Shown here piece by piece: positions 33,664 to 45,392 of a stretch of DNA of 64,000 nucleotides. Made by a program: the position numbers and the translations under genes. This stretch comes from an uncultured Tateyamaria sp. GTDB taxonomy: Bacteria; Pseudomonadota; Alphaproteobacteria; Rhodobacterales; Rhodobacteraceae. The notes below the pieces were generated by a model, which saw only the letters and a program-made list of their open reading frames with translations, searched no databases and was not told the origin of the DNA. Every line of letters begins with the position of its first letter. Position 1 is the first letter of the stretch. The DNA lies in assembly GCF_947487805.1 (NCBI RefSeq), contig NZ_CANKXW010000001.1:124001-188000 (forward strand). The letters are read 5' to 3'.

Positions 33664-33753
33664 GCAAACTGTACAGTTTGCGGGTCAAACTGCGCAATTT
33701 GCTGAAATGGCCCCGATACCGGCCAAAACCACAGGGTCAGAACTGTACAGTTT
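33664..33753. promoter_or_regulatory. Array of three AACTGTACAGTT-type palindromic sites
   Basis: Site 1 is a perfect 18-bp palindrome with ACTGTACAGT at its core (33664-33681). Site 2 (33686-33701) is a one-mismatch variant with a GCGC centre. Site 3 has a perfect 12-bp AACTGTACAGTT (33741-33752). Centres are 21 and 53 bp apart, near two and five helical turns. No gene starts immediately downstream, so the regulated transcript is unknown. Confidence 0.6.
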
Positions 33754-33846
33754 CGGCACCGGTCTGCATGTTTCCCTGCGCTGTCATCCCTGCCTGCGCT
33801 GCGTTGCGCCGCCCGGTTAATGCACCGCACGCACCCTTCACAAACG

Positions 33847-33873
33847 AAAAAGGCCGGGCGTTTCCGCCCGGCC
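33847..33873 (-). terminator. Rho-independent terminator of glnK-amtB
   Basis: On the minus strand, a perfect 9-bp stem GGCCGGGCG/CGCCCGGCC with a GAAA loop is followed by TTTTT, 33 bases past the amtB stop. Confidence 0.93.
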
Positions 33874-33905
33874 AGTTGGTTCTCTTGTCTGAGAGGAAGG
33901 AGACC

Positions 33906-35213
33906 TCAGCCTTTCGAGAATTCGGGATACGCTTCCATGCCCAGCTCGGACATATCCAGACCGTTGATCTCGTCCTCTTCGCTGACACGGATGCCCATGA
34001 CCGCCTTGAGGATGAACCAGATCACCAGCGATGCGACAAAGGTGAACACGCCGTAAGCCACGATACCGGTCAGCTGTGTGCCCAGCGATGCCTCGCCGTA
34101 GAAGATGACGGCGATGGTGCCCCAGATGCCTGCGAACAGGTGAACCGGGATCGCACCGACAACATCGTCGATCTTGAACTTGTCCAGCAGCGGCACGGTG
34201 AAGACCACGATGATACCGCCCACGGCACCAATCCACAGCGCGCCAAACAGCGACGGTGCGAGCGGCTCGGCCGTGATCGAAACGAGGCCCGCCAGCGCGC
34301 CGTTCAGCACCATGGTCAGGTCGGGTTTCTTGTACATGATCTGCGTCAGGATCAGTGCTGCAACCGCACCGGCTGCCGCCGCCATGTTGGTGTTGGCAAA
34401 GATGCGCGACACGTCGGACACGTCGCCCACGGTGCCCATCGCCAGCTGCGAACCACCGTTAAAGCCGAACCAACCCAGCCACAGGATGAACGTACCCAAA
34501 GTGGCAAGCGCGAGGTTCGAACCGGGCATCGGAACGACCTTGCCGTCCTTGTATTTGCCGATCCGCGGACCCAGCACGATGGCACCGGCCAGAGCGGCCC
34601 AGCCACCCACGGAGTGCACGACGGTCGAGCCGGCAAAGTCGGAGAAGCCCATCTCGGACAACCAGCCGCCGCCCCACTGCCAGGAACCGGAAATCGGGTA
34701 CATAAATCCTGTAAGAACAACGACAAAGATCAGGAAGGGCCAGAGTTTGATCCGCTCTGCCAGCACGCCGGAGACGATGGACGCGGTTGCGGCCACAAAC
34801 ACCAGCTGGAAGAAGAAGTCCGAACCGACCGACGCGTAGTCGAGCGCCGCATCCGCCGCGGCCACACCCACCGGGTCGAGGACCGTCAGGCCGCCGATGG
34901 CGAAGTAGCCGTTGAAGTCGCCCGGATACATCGTGTTGAAGCCGACCATCCAGTACATGATTGCCGCGATCGAGAAGAGCGCGATGTTCTTGGTCATCTG
35001 CATGGTCACGTTCTTGGACCGCACCAGACCGCCTTCGAGCATGGCAAAGCCTGCCGCCATGAAGAACACGAGGAAACCAGCCATGCAGAACAGCAGGGTG
35101 GTCATGATGTATGGGCCGATCTCGTCAAAGCCCGGAGCGGCATCCTGGGCCAGCGCCAGTGTCGGCAGAACGGTCAGGCCCGTGCCAACAAGGAGAGATT
35201 TGATAGGTTTCAT
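33906..35213 (-). CDS. amtB: Ammonium transporter
   Basis: A 435-residue Amt/Rh channel with a cleavable signal (KSLLVGTGLTVLPTLALAQ) and eleven membrane helices. Motifs are GFAMLEGGLVRSKN, the first pore His in STVVHSVGGWAALAGA, and the second in VHLFAGIWGT, the twin-His conduction pair. It conducts ammonia/ammonium under nitrogen limitation and is blocked by GlnK. It follows glnK by 28 bases in one operon. The ATG at 35213 is used; the longer frame lacks a ribosome site. Confidence 0.96.
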   Translation of the reverse strand: MKPIKSLLVGTGLTVLPTLALAQDAAPGFDEIGPYIMTTLLFCMAGFLVFFMAAGFAMLEGGLVRSKNVTMQMTKNIALFSIAAIMYWMVGFNTMYPGDFNGYFAIGGLTVLDPVGVAAADAALDYASVGSDFFFQLVFVAATASIVSGVLAERIKLWPFLIFVVVLTGFMYPISGSWQWGGGWLSEMGFSDFAGSTVVHSVGGWAALAGAIVLGPRIGKYKDGKVVPMPGSNLALATLGTFILWLGWFGFNGGSQLAMGTVGDVSDVSRIFANTNMAAAAGAVAALILTQIMYKKPDLTMVLNGALAGLVSITAEPLAPSLFGALWIGAVGGIIVVFTVPLLDKFKIDDVVGAIPVHLFAGIWGTIAVIFYGEASLGTQLTGIVAYGVFTFVASLVIWFILKAVMGIRVSEEDEINGLDMSELGMEAYPEFSKG

Positions 35214-35241
35214 TGTCCGTATTTTCCCTTTGATACTGCGC

Positions 35242-38013
<2,772 letters not shown>

Positions 38014-38601
38014 TCAGCCGGCCTTTTTGAGGTCGGAAATCATCGCGTCGATATTGCCGCCATTGCGGTCGATCAGCGCGCCGACCTCGGTGCGTTCGGT
38101 CAACAGCAGGTTCACCCCTTCGATGAACATGTTGAAGAACAGATCCTTGCCCGACCGGTCCGACACATGGAACGTGACGGCAAAGGGGGCCTCGCCGCGC
38201 AGGAACGCGGTGGTCTCGACCTCGTACCAGTTCTTGACGCGCTTGACGCCCTTGACCTCGAGCCGCCCGCCGATGAACTCGCGGAACCGCTTGCCGTATT
38301 TGCGGGCGATATATCCCTGGAACGCATCCGAAAACGCACGTTTTTGTGCGGACGATGCGCGGCGCCCATCCACGCCCATCGCATAGGCCGAGATATAGGA
38401 CGTGTCGCTATAGCGGGCAAAGATGCGTTCGAAATCGCGGAACATGGCGTTCTCGCTCTTGCCCGAGGCGATGACATTGTTGATGTCCGCGACCAGCGTG
38501 TTGACCAGCCGCTCGGCCCCGGCTTCGGTGATGGCAAAGGCGGGCATGGCGGGCAAAGCCACCGCCGCACCGGTCAGCGCAAGAAATTGACGTCGAAACA
38601 T
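38014..38601 (-). CDS. mlaC: MlaC-type phospholipid-binding periplasmic protein
   Basis: A 195-residue protein with a Tat-like signal (RRQFLALTGAAVALPAMPAFA) and the MlaC/Ttg2D fold: GYIARKYGKRFREFIGGRL, KRVKNWYEVET, and DLFFNMFIEGVNLLLTERTE. MlaC carries phospholipids between the outer-membrane MlaA and the MlaFEDB inner-membrane complex. Its start lies 3 bases past the mlaA stop, so it is cotranscribed with mlaA, while MlaFEDB genes are not in the window. The ATG at 38601 is used; a TTG two codons upstream is less likely. The stop is directly adjacent to the convergent PBP gene. Confidence 0.88.
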   Translation of the reverse strand: MFRRQFLALTGAAVALPAMPAFAITEAGAERLVNTLVADINNVIASGKSENAMFRDFERIFARYSDTSYISAYAMGVDGRRASSAQKRAFSDAFQGYIARKYGKRFREFIGGRLEVKGVKRVKNWYEVETTAFLRGEAPFAVTFHVSDRSGKDLFFNMFIEGVNLLLTERTEVGALIDRNGGNIDAMISDLKKAG

Positions 38602-38603
38602 GA

Positions 38604-39365
38604 TCAAAACCCTTCCGTATCCAGGGCAAACGGATCGATCTCCGTTGCCGCTTCACCATCGCCCAGCTCGAACCTGCGGTTTTGCAGGTAGATCAGGCGC
38701 GCCTGCGCATAGCTGTCGGCGCTTTCGTATAGAATGGAATCCACCGTGTCCGAGAACCGGCCCCGCGTGCCCAGCCCGGATGCCACACCGGCGATTGTTC
38801 CGTAGTAAGCCTCGGGGCTTTCCAGCGTATAGCTGAGCGGGTTGGTGAACAGATCCACGACCTTTCCGGCCGTGTTGCGCTGTGTCGATGGGCCCAGAAC
38901 CGGCAGCTCCAGATAGGCGCCTTCGCCTACGCCCCAGACATAAAGCGTCTCGCCGAAATCGGTGTCGTGCTGCGGCACATCGAAATCGGTGGCCACATCA
39001 AACAGCCCGCCAATCCCCAGAACCGAGTTCGTCAGGAACCGCACGGTCGAGATGCCCGCGCCGCGGAAATCCCCTTGCAACACGCTGTTCACGACAACGG
39101 ATGGCTGGCCGAGGTTCTTGGCAAAATGGCCCACGCTGTCTTCGATCTCGTCCGGCAGGATGGTCGAATATCCGATGGCTGCGGGCCGCACGATGGCGCG
39201 GTCCAGACCACGGTTGAACGCGTGTACCTTGCGGTTCTGCCGCTCGTAAGGGTCATATACGCCGTCGGGTGACACCGACACGTCCGGAGACGCCGCACAG
39301 GCGGCAAGGGATGCACCTGCAACCAGCAAGATCGCTGCGCGCTTTATTCGTGCAAAAACCGTCAA
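38604..39365 (-). CDS. mlaA: MlaA/VacJ outer-membrane lipoprotein
   Basis: A 253-residue lipoprotein (lipobox SLAAC) with the MlaA core: DPYERQNRKVHAFNRGLDRAIV, FGETLYVWGVGEGAYLELPVLGP and DLFTNPL. MlaA sits in the outer membrane and removes mislocalised phospholipids from the outer leaflet. The start is a TTG at 39365 with GGAG about 7 bases upstream; no ATG lies before the signal peptide. It is promoter-proximal to mlaC. Confidence 0.92.
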   Translation of the reverse strand: MTVFARIKRAAILLVAGASLAACAASPDVSVSPDGVYDPYERQNRKVHAFNRGLDRAIVRPAAIGYSTILPDEIEDSVGHFAKNLGQPSVVVNSVLQGDFRGAGISTVRFLTNSVLGIGGLFDVATDFDVPQHDTDFGETLYVWGVGEGAYLELPVLGPSTQRNTAGKVVDLFTNPLSYTLESPEAYYGTIAGVASGLGTRGRFSDTVDSILYESADSYAQARLIYLQNRRFELGDGEAATEIDPFALDTEGF

Positions 39366-39531
39366 TGAATGTCTCCGACCTGAATTCCGAACACCTACCT
39401 AATACCTCTGGTCCAAATGCCCATAGTTGGAAAAAATCCTGTACCCCCATGTGGCACTTGCGTGACAGACAAACTAGACCGAAGGTGAGACATTCTTACA
39501 CTGTGGCAGCCAGACAAGCAAAAAGGTGCCT

Positions 39532-41268
39532 ATGCAAAACGATTTCAAACAGGCCGGACTCGCCGAATTACGTAGCGCGCGGGCCGGCAGCCGGGGACTA
39601 TATTGGGCCGTTGGCCTGTTCAGCATGTTTGCCAATCTGCTCATGCTCACCGGTCCGATGTACATGCTTCAGGTCTATGACCGCGTGCTGGGCAGCCGCA
39701 GCGAGGAAACGCTGATCGCACTGTCCCTGCTGGTGGTGTTTCTCTACGGCGTCATGGGCATTCTGGATTTCACCCGTGGGCGCATCATGGCGCGTGTCGG
39801 CGCGCGGTTTCAGGACGCGCTGGACCGCCGGGTGTTCGATGCGGTCGTGCGCAAATCCGCGCTGGCGCCCGATCTGAAAACGCAATCCGGTCTGGCCGAC
39901 CTCGAAGCGATCCAGAGGTTTCTGACCTCGCCCGTGCTGATCGCGTTTTTCGACCTGCCGTGGACCCCGATCTTTATCGCCGGGATCTTTCTCTTCCATC
40001 CGTGGCTGGGCTGGCTTGCCGTGGCGGGCGGGGCCGTTCTGATCCTGATCGCGCTGGTCAACCAACTGATGTCCAAGCGTCCGCAGTTGCGGGCCGGTCA
40101 GGCCGGTCAGGTGGCGGCCATGATGTCCGACCAGATCCGGATCGAGGCCGAGATGGTGCAGGCCATGGGCATGCGCAACGCCGCCTTTGACCGCTGGCAG
40201 ACCGCCCGTGGCACCGCCCTTGAGGAACAGATCAAGGCCACGGATGTGGGCGGTGGGTTCACGTCGCTGACAAAGACGCTGCGCCTGTTTTTGCAAAGCG
40301 CAATGCTGGGCCTCGGCGCCTATCTGGTTCTGCAAAACGAGATGACGCCCGGCGCGATGATCGCGGGTTCGATCCTTCTGGGCCGGGCCTTGGCGCCGAT
40401 CGAGACGATGCTGACCCAGTGGCAGACCGCACAGCGTGCCAGCAAGGGCTGGGACGCGCTGTCGGAATTGCTGGGCGTTGTGCGCCCTGAACCCACGCGC
40501 ACCGAACTGCCCAAGCCCAAGGCGCGGCTGGTGGCCAAATCGCTGACCGTCGTGCCGCCCGGTGAAAAGGTCGCCGCCCTGCGGGGGCTGAACTTTGACC
40601 TGCCGCCGGGCATGGCGATGGGCGTGATCGGGCCGTCGGGTGCGGGCAAGTCGACACTGGCCCGCTGCATCACCGGCGTCTGGCGACCGGCGGGCGGATC
40701 GATGCGTCTCGATTCCGCGGCGCTGGACCAATACGACCCTGATGTTCTGGGCCGCCACATCGGCTATCTGCCGCAGCGGGTGCAGCTGTTCGATGGCACG
40801 ATTGCGGAAAACATTGCCCGCCTGTCGCTGCAACCGGACGATGCCAAGGTCGTGGCCGCCGCCCAAAAGGCCGATGCGCACAAGATGATCCTTGAACTGC
40901 CCGAAGGGTACGACACGCGGATCAATTCTGGCCAGCAACGCCTGTCCGGCGGACAGATCCAGCGGATCGGTCTGGCGCGCGCGCTTTATGATGATCCCGT
41001 GATCATGGTACTGGATGAACCGAACTCCAACCTCGACAACGAGGGCAACGAGGCGCTGAACCAGGCGATCAAGGTGGCCAAGGCAGACAACCGGTCGATC
41101 ATCATCATGGCCCACCGTCCGGCGGCCATTCAGGAATGCGACCTTCTGCTGGTGCTGGAAAACGGGGCCCGCGCGGCGTTCGGGCCCAAGGACGAGGTTC
41201 TCAAGTCCATGGTGGTCAATCACCAGCAAATTCAGAACGCGCCCAAAGGGGCAGGAGGCGTGACATGA
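39532..41268 (+). CDS. Type I secretion ABC transporter (PrtD/AprD family)
   Basis: A 578-residue ABC exporter. Six membrane helices lie in residues about 20-300 (YWAVGLFSMFANLLMLTGPMY as the first); the nucleotide-binding domain follows with Walker A GPSGAGKST, signature LSGGQIQRIGLARAL and Walker B VIMVLDEPNSNLD. The transmembrane part without an N-terminal C39-like domain fits PrtD/AprD exporters of RTX-type proteins. The ATG at 39532 follows AAAAGG; GTG at 39526 is possible. It overlaps the HlyD-type adaptor by ATGA. The exported substrate is not in the window. Confidence 0.88.
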   Translation: MQNDFKQAGLAELRSARAGSRGLYWAVGLFSMFANLLMLTGPMYMLQVYDRVLGSRSEETLIALSLLVVFLYGVMGILDFTRGRIMARVGARFQDALDRRVFDAVVRKSALAPDLKTQSGLADLEAIQRFLTSPVLIAFFDLPWTPIFIAGIFLFHPWLGWLAVAGGAVLILIALVNQLMSKRPQLRAGQAGQVAAMMSDQIRIEAEMVQAMGMRNAAFDRWQTARGTALEEQIKATDVGGGFTSLTKTLRLFLQSAMLGLGAYLVLQNEMTPGAMIAGSILLGRALAPIETMLTQWQTAQRASKGWDALSELLGVVRPEPTRTELPKPKARLVAKSLTVVPPGEKVAALRGLNFDLPPGMAMGVIGPSGAGKSTLARCITGVWRPAGGSMRLDSAALDQYDPDVLGRHIGYLPQRVQLFDGTIAENIARLSLQPDDAKVVAAAQKADAHKMILELPEGYDTRINSGQQRLSGGQIQRIGLARALYDDPVIMVLDEPNSNLDNEGNEALNQAIKVAKADNRSIIIMAHRPAAIQECDLLLVLENGARAAFGPKDEVLKSMVVNHQQIQNAPKGAGGVT

Positions 41269-42566
41269 GCACTCGGAAATGGTCTGCGACCCGGCCGCTG
41301 GTGCTGGGATATTTCGGCCTGTTCGGCCTGTTGGGCGGATTCTTTGCCTGGGCGGTCTATACGGAAATCGCGGGCGCGATCATTGCGCCCGGCCGCATCG
41401 AAGTCGACCAGAACCGGCAGGTCGTGCAGCATCCCACCGGTGGCGTCGTCACCGAGATCGCGGTGCAGGAAGGCGATGATGTGCTGGCGGGCGATCTGCT
41501 GGTCCAGCTGGATGTCCAGCAGATGGACTCGAGCCTTGCCATCGTCGAGGGCCAGCTCTTTGAATTCATGGCACGCCGTGGCCGCCTGGAGGCCGAGCGG
41601 GACGAACGCGACACAATTACGTTTGATCAGGAGTTGCTGGAAGCAGCCGAGGCCGATCCGCAGGTCGCGGAACTGGTCGAAGGCCAGCGCAACCTGTTCT
41701 TTGCCCGCCGCGATTCCGTGGCGCGGCAGGTTGAACAGCTGGAAAAACGTGCCGAGCAGACCGGGAACCAGATCGTTGGTATCGAGGCGCAGGAAGCATC
41801 GCTGGGCCGTCAGCTTGAACTGATCGAATCCGAACTGGAGGCACAGCAAAGCCTGTTGGACCGTGGCCTGACGCAGGCGTCGGGCGTGCTGGCCCTGCAA
41901 CGGCAGTCGGCCTCGCTGGACGGACAGCTGGGCGAGCTGGCCGCCAACAAGGCGCAGGCCGAACAGCGCATCACCGAAGTTGATATCGAAATCCTCCGCC
42001 TCAGCTCGCAGCGCCGCGAGGAGGCGATCAGCCGCCTGCGCGATCTGCGCGCCCGCGAGCTTGAGCTGATCGAGCAACGCTTTGCCCTGCGGACGGACAT
42101 CGAACGCATGGCGATCCGCGCGCCGGTGTCGGGCATCGTCTACAACATGCGCGTGCAGACGATGCGATCGGTCGTGCGCCCCGCCGATCCGGTGCTGTTC
42201 CTCATTCCGCAGGACCGGCCGCTGGTGATTGCCGCGCGTGTCGATCCGCTGAATATCGACCAGATCATCCAAGGCCAGACGGTGAACCTGCGGTTTTCCG
42301 CGCTGGATCAACGGACAACGCCGGAACTGATCGGCGAGGTGGCGCTAGTGTCGGCGGATTCGTTCGAGGACGAGGCAATCGGGATCAGTTACTACCGTGC
42401 GGAAATCGTGCTGAACCCCGGTGAGCTGGACAAGCTTGCCGAGGACCAGGTGCTGATCCCCGGCATGCCGGTCGAGGCGTTCATCCGCACCGCGGACCGG
42501 TCGCCTCTGACCTACCTGATCAAGCCGGTGGCCGACTATTTCAACCGGGCGTTCCGCGAATCCTGA
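41265..42566 (+). CDS. HlyD-family periplasmic adaptor of type I secretion (PrtE/AprE-like)
   Basis: A 433-residue membrane fusion protein: N-terminal membrane helix (LVLGYFGLFGLLGGFFAWAVY), a biotinyl-lipoyl-like segment (GGVVTEIAVQEGDDVLAGDLLVQLD), a long coiled coil (residues about 90-290) and a beta-domain with IRAPVSGIVYNMRV and PRDRPLVI-like region QDRPLVIAARVDPLN. It links the ABC exporter to an outer-membrane TolC-type channel. It overlaps the exporter gene and ends the two-gene unit; no TolC gene is adjacent. Confidence 0.88.
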   Translation: MSTRKWSATRPLVLGYFGLFGLLGGFFAWAVYTEIAGAIIAPGRIEVDQNRQVVQHPTGGVVTEIAVQEGDDVLAGDLLVQLDVQQMDSSLAIVEGQLFEFMARRGRLEAERDERDTITFDQELLEAAEADPQVAELVEGQRNLFFARRDSVARQVEQLEKRAEQTGNQIVGIEAQEASLGRQLELIESELEAQQSLLDRGLTQASGVLALQRQSASLDGQLGELAANKAQAEQRITEVDIEILRLSSQRREEAISRLRDLRARELELIEQRFALRTDIERMAIRAPVSGIVYNMRVQTMRSVVRPADPVLFLIPQDRPLVIAARVDPLNIDQIIQGQTVNLRFSALDQRTTPELIGEVALVSADSFEDEAIGISYYRAEIVLNPGELDKLAEDQVLIPGMPVEAFIRTADRSPLTYLIKPVADYFNRAFRES

Positions 42567-42633
42567 AGGGGGTCTTTCCTCTGGCGGCCAGTCAGTCTAG
42601 CGTCCGGGAAAAGAAGACTGAAAGGATGTCCAA

Positions 42634-43092
42634 ATGTCGATCGAAGCCCGCCTTGCCGAACTGGGGGTCACCCTGCCGGATGCGCCCGCGCCCGCTGCAA
42701 ACTATGTGCCCTTTGTCCAGATCGGTGACATCGTCTATGTCTCGGGCCAGATCTCGAACGGCCCGGACGGGTTGATCACTGGCAAGCTGGGCGACGACCT
42801 CGAGGTCGAAGCGGGGGCTGCCGCGGCCAAGACATGTGCGATCAGCCTGCTGGCGCAGGTCAAGGCGGCGTGCGGCGGCGACATCGAGCGCCTTGTGCGG
42901 GTGGTCAAGCTGACCGGCTTTGTGAATTCGACCGCCGATTTCACCAACCAGCCGCAGGTCATCAACGGCGCGTCCGACTTCCTCGTCGAAGCGCTGGGCG
43001 ACGCGGGACGGCATAGCCGCTCTGCGGTCTCTGCGGCGGCGCTGCCTCTGGGCGTCGCGGTCGAGATCGAAGGGATCTTTCAGGTCCAATGA
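42634..43092 (+). CDS. ridA: RidA/YjgF-like enamine/imine deaminase
   Basis: A 152-residue protein of the YjgF/YER057c/UK114 superfamily, with VYVSGQIS in the N-terminal half and RSAVSAAALPLGVAVEIEGIF at the C-terminus, where the conserved Arg sits. RidA family members hydrolyse reactive enamine intermediates made by PLP enzymes. It is longer than standard 127-residue RidA and matches a RidA subgroup with an extra N-terminal helix (RLAELGVTLPDAP). It leads an operon overlapping GDPD by ATGA. Confidence 0.85.
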   Translation: MSIEARLAELGVTLPDAPAPAANYVPFVQIGDIVYVSGQISNGPDGLITGKLGDDLEVEAGAAAAKTCAISLLAQVKAACGGDIERLVRVVKLTGFVNSTADFTNQPQVINGASDFLVEALGDAGRHSRSAVSAAALPLGVAVEIEGIFQVQ

Positions 43093-43856
43093 CACCGCAA
43101 CTGCCGAAGGGGTTTCTCGCTGCGCCGCTGGCGCATCGGGGGCTGCACGACGTCACGGATGTCAGACCGGAAAACAGCCGCGCATCGATCCGTGCGGCCA
43201 TTGATAATGGCTATGGCATCGAGATCGACGTGCAACTGAGCGCCGACGATCGCGCAATGGTGTTTCACGATTATGACCTGGCCCGGCTGGCCCACGGCAC
43301 TGGACCTGTGCGGTCTGTCCCCGCGGGGACACTTGGGGACATCACACTCCGTGGTGGTGAAGAGGGTATTCCCACACTGGATGAGGTGTTGCGACTGGTG
43401 GACGGACAGGTGCCGCTGCTGATCGAGATCAAGGATCAGGACGGCGCGATGGGTACGAATATCGGCCCGCTTGAGGCGGCGGTGGGCACGGCGATCACCG
43501 GCTATCCCGGCCCGCTTGCGGTGATGTCGTTCAACCCCAACAGCGTGCTGTGCATGGCGGTCCTGTGCCCGAACGTGCCGCGCGGTCTGGTGACCAGCGC
43601 TTTTGAGCTGTCGGCCTGGCCCTTGCCGGTCGAGACCTGCGAGCGGTTGCGCGAGATCCCGGACTATGACCGGGTCGGGGCCAGCTTTATCAGTCACGAG
43701 GCCGCGGACCTTGCGCGCCCGCGGGTTGCGGAACTGAAGGGTGCCGGGGCAAATGTGCTGTGCTGGACCATCCGGTCGCCCCATCAAGAGGCCGAAGCGC
43801 GCACGGTTGCGGAAAATGTGACGTTCGAAGGTTATCTGGCTGCGCAACCCTGTTGA
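43089..43856 (+). CDS. Glycerophosphodiester phosphodiesterase-family protein
   Basis: A 255-residue GDPD: APLAHRGLHD and RPENSRASIRAAIDNGYGIEIDVQLSAD hold the conserved His, Glu and Asp that bind metal, followed by VFHDYDLARL and LLIEIKD. It splits glycerophosphodiesters to glycerol 3-phosphate and alcohol. No signal peptide is present, so it acts in the cytoplasm. It is coupled to ridA by ATGA overlap. Confidence 0.88.
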   Translation: MTPQLPKGFLAAPLAHRGLHDVTDVRPENSRASIRAAIDNGYGIEIDVQLSADDRAMVFHDYDLARLAHGTGPVRSVPAGTLGDITLRGGEEGIPTLDEVLRLVDGQVPLLIEIKDQDGAMGTNIGPLEAAVGTAITGYPGPLAVMSFNPNSVLCMAVLCPNVPRGLVTSAFELSAWPLPVETCERLREIPDYDRVGASFISHEAADLARPRVAELKGAGANVLCWTIRSPHQEAEARTVAENVTFEGYLAAQPC

Positions 43857-43908
43857 ACCGCAGCGCTTGTGACACACATTCAAGGCTCTGTCGTCAAAGG
43901 GAGATCGC

Positions 43909-45096
43909 GTGTCCGAGCAAGAGATCGAAATCCGTGTTCTGCCCAGCCTAAAGGCCATTGATCCGGCGACATGGGATGCCTGCGCCTGCCCCGAAGCGGC
44001 AGGCGGCGGGCGGCCCAATGATCCGTTCACCACGCACCGGTTTCTCAAGGCGCTGGAGGACAGCAATTCGGTGGGCCCCGGCACCGGATGGCAGCCGCAA
44101 TACCTGCAAGCTGTGTTGGCCGGGCAGACCATCGGGGTGGCACCGATGTACGCCAAGGGGCACAGTCAGGGCGAATACATCTTTGATCACAACTGGGCCC
44201 ATGCCTATGAGCGGGCGGGGGGGCGGTATTACCCCAAGCTGCAGATTGCGGTGCCGCACACACCCGCCACGGGGCGGCGGTTTCTGACGCATCCTGATTT
44301 TGCGGAAACCGGCCTGTCGGCGCTGGTGCAGGGGGCGGTACAACTGGGGGCGAACAACCAGTTGAGTTCACTGCACGTCACGTTTTGCACAGAGGCGGAG
44401 CGGGAGGCGGGCGCCGCGCTCGGCCTGATGCCGCGCACCACGCAGCAGTTTCACTGGCTGAACGACGGATATGCGGATTTCGACGGGTTTCTAGCGACGT
44501 TGAGCAGCCGCAAGCGCAAGAACATCCGCAAGGAGCGAAAGAAGGCGCAGGAGTTTGGCGGCGTGATCCACACCTTTTCCGGGGATGACCTGCGGTCTGA
44601 GCATTGGGACGCGTTCTGGGAATTTTATCAGGACACGGGCGCGCGCAAATGGGGCACGCCTTATCTGACGCGCCGGTTCTTTGACATCGCGCAGGAGACA
44701 TTGCGGGACGACATGGCGCTGGTGCTGGCCGAACGAGACGGGCGTTTTGTTGCCGGTGCGTTGAACTTTGTCGGAGCGGATGCGTTATACGGGCGCTATT
44801 GGGGCTGTGTGGAGCATCATCCGTGCCTGCATTTCGAACTGTGTTACTACCGCGCGATCGACATCGCGATCGAGCGCGGGCTGGCCCGTGTCGAGGCGGG
44901 CGCGCAGGGCGAACACAAGCTGGCGCGGGGATATCTGCCGAACCAGACCCATAGCCTGCATTGGGTTGGCGACGCGGGCTTTGCCGATGCGATTGCCAAC
45001 TATCTCGAAGCCGAACGTGAGGCGGTGGAAGAGGAGATTGAAATTCTCACGGATTACGGACCCTTCAAGCGGGTCCAGATCGAGGAACAGGAATGA
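43909..45096 (+). CDS. FemAB/GNAT-type peptidoglycan-bridge-like acyltransferase (PF04339)
   Basis: A 395-residue protein starting with GTG at 43909 after AAAGGGAG. The features are [30 protein letters not shown] segments ([22 protein letters not shown]), [16 protein letters not shown] and [14 protein letters not shown]. These belong to the DUF482/PF04339 family with a FemAB/GNAT-like fold. The substrate is uncertain, with tRNA-dependent peptidyl transfer or lipid acylation proposed by fold only. It overlaps the PCD gene by ATGA. Confidence 0.78.
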   Translation: MSEQEIEIRVLPSLKAIDPATWDACACPEAAGGGRPNDPFTTHRFLKALEDSNSVGPGTGWQPQYLQAVLAGQTIGVAPMYAKGHSQGEYIFDHNWAHAYERAGGRYYPKLQIAVPHTPATGRRFLTHPDFAETGLSALVQGAVQLGANNQLSSLHVTFCTEAEREAGAALGLMPRTTQQFHWLNDGYADFDGFLATLSSRKRKNIRKERKKAQEFGGVIHTFSGDDLRSEHWDAFWEFYQDTGARKWGTPYLTRRFFDIAQETLRDDMALVLAERDGRFVAGALNFVGADALYGRYWGCVEHHPCLHFELCYYRAIDIAIERGLARVEAGAQGEHKLARGYLPNQTHSLHWVGDAGFADAIANYLEAEREAVEEEIEILTDYGPFKRVQIEEQE

Positions 45097-45389
45097 CCGA
45101 GAAATTGAGCGCAGAGACGCGCGACACCCTGCTGGATCCGCTGAAGGAGACCGGGTGGGAGGTTGTTGACGGGCGTGATGCGATTTTCAAATCCTTCGTC
45201 TTTGACAATTTTGTTGAGGCGTTTGGCTGGATGACCCGCGTGGCGATCTGGGCGGAGAAGTGGGACCACCACCCCGAGTGGTCGAATGTCTACAAGACCG
45301 TTGATGTGACCCTGACCACCCATGATGTCGGTGGCATCAGCACGCTGGATGTGAAACTGGCGCGCAAAATGGACAGTCTGGCGGGTTAA
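45093..45389 (+). CDS. phhB: Pterin-4a-carbinolamine dehydratase
   Basis: A 98-residue PCD/DCoH protein with the active-site signature [27 protein letters not shown] sequence (HHPEW central), and [17 protein letters not shown] before it. It dehydrates 4a-hydroxytetrahydrobiopterin. No aromatic hydroxylase gene is in the window. It is coupled to the FemAB-like gene and starts four bases before its stop. The neighbour mscS follows by three bases. Confidence 0.9.
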   Translation: MTEKLSAETRDTLLDPLKETGWEVVDGRDAIFKSFVFDNFVEAFGWMTRVAIWAEKWDHHPEWSNVYKTVDVTLTTHDVGGISTLDVKLARKMDSLAG

Positions 45390-45392
45390 CAA

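Larger units (their letters stand above)
33526..33905. other. 380-base convergent intergenic region with repeats and palindromes
   Basis: No convincing gene. It contains a REP-like hairpin (33531-33556), three operator-like palindromic sites (33664-33753) and the amtB terminator (33847-33873). Short frames over 33626-33820 have repeated QFA runs produced by the palindromes and are judged non-coding. Confidence 0.7.

Noticed and set aside
33626..33820. Short frame with repeated QTVQFA/QTAQFA
   Set aside because: The repeat comes from the palindromes; there is no ribosome site and no coding-like composition.
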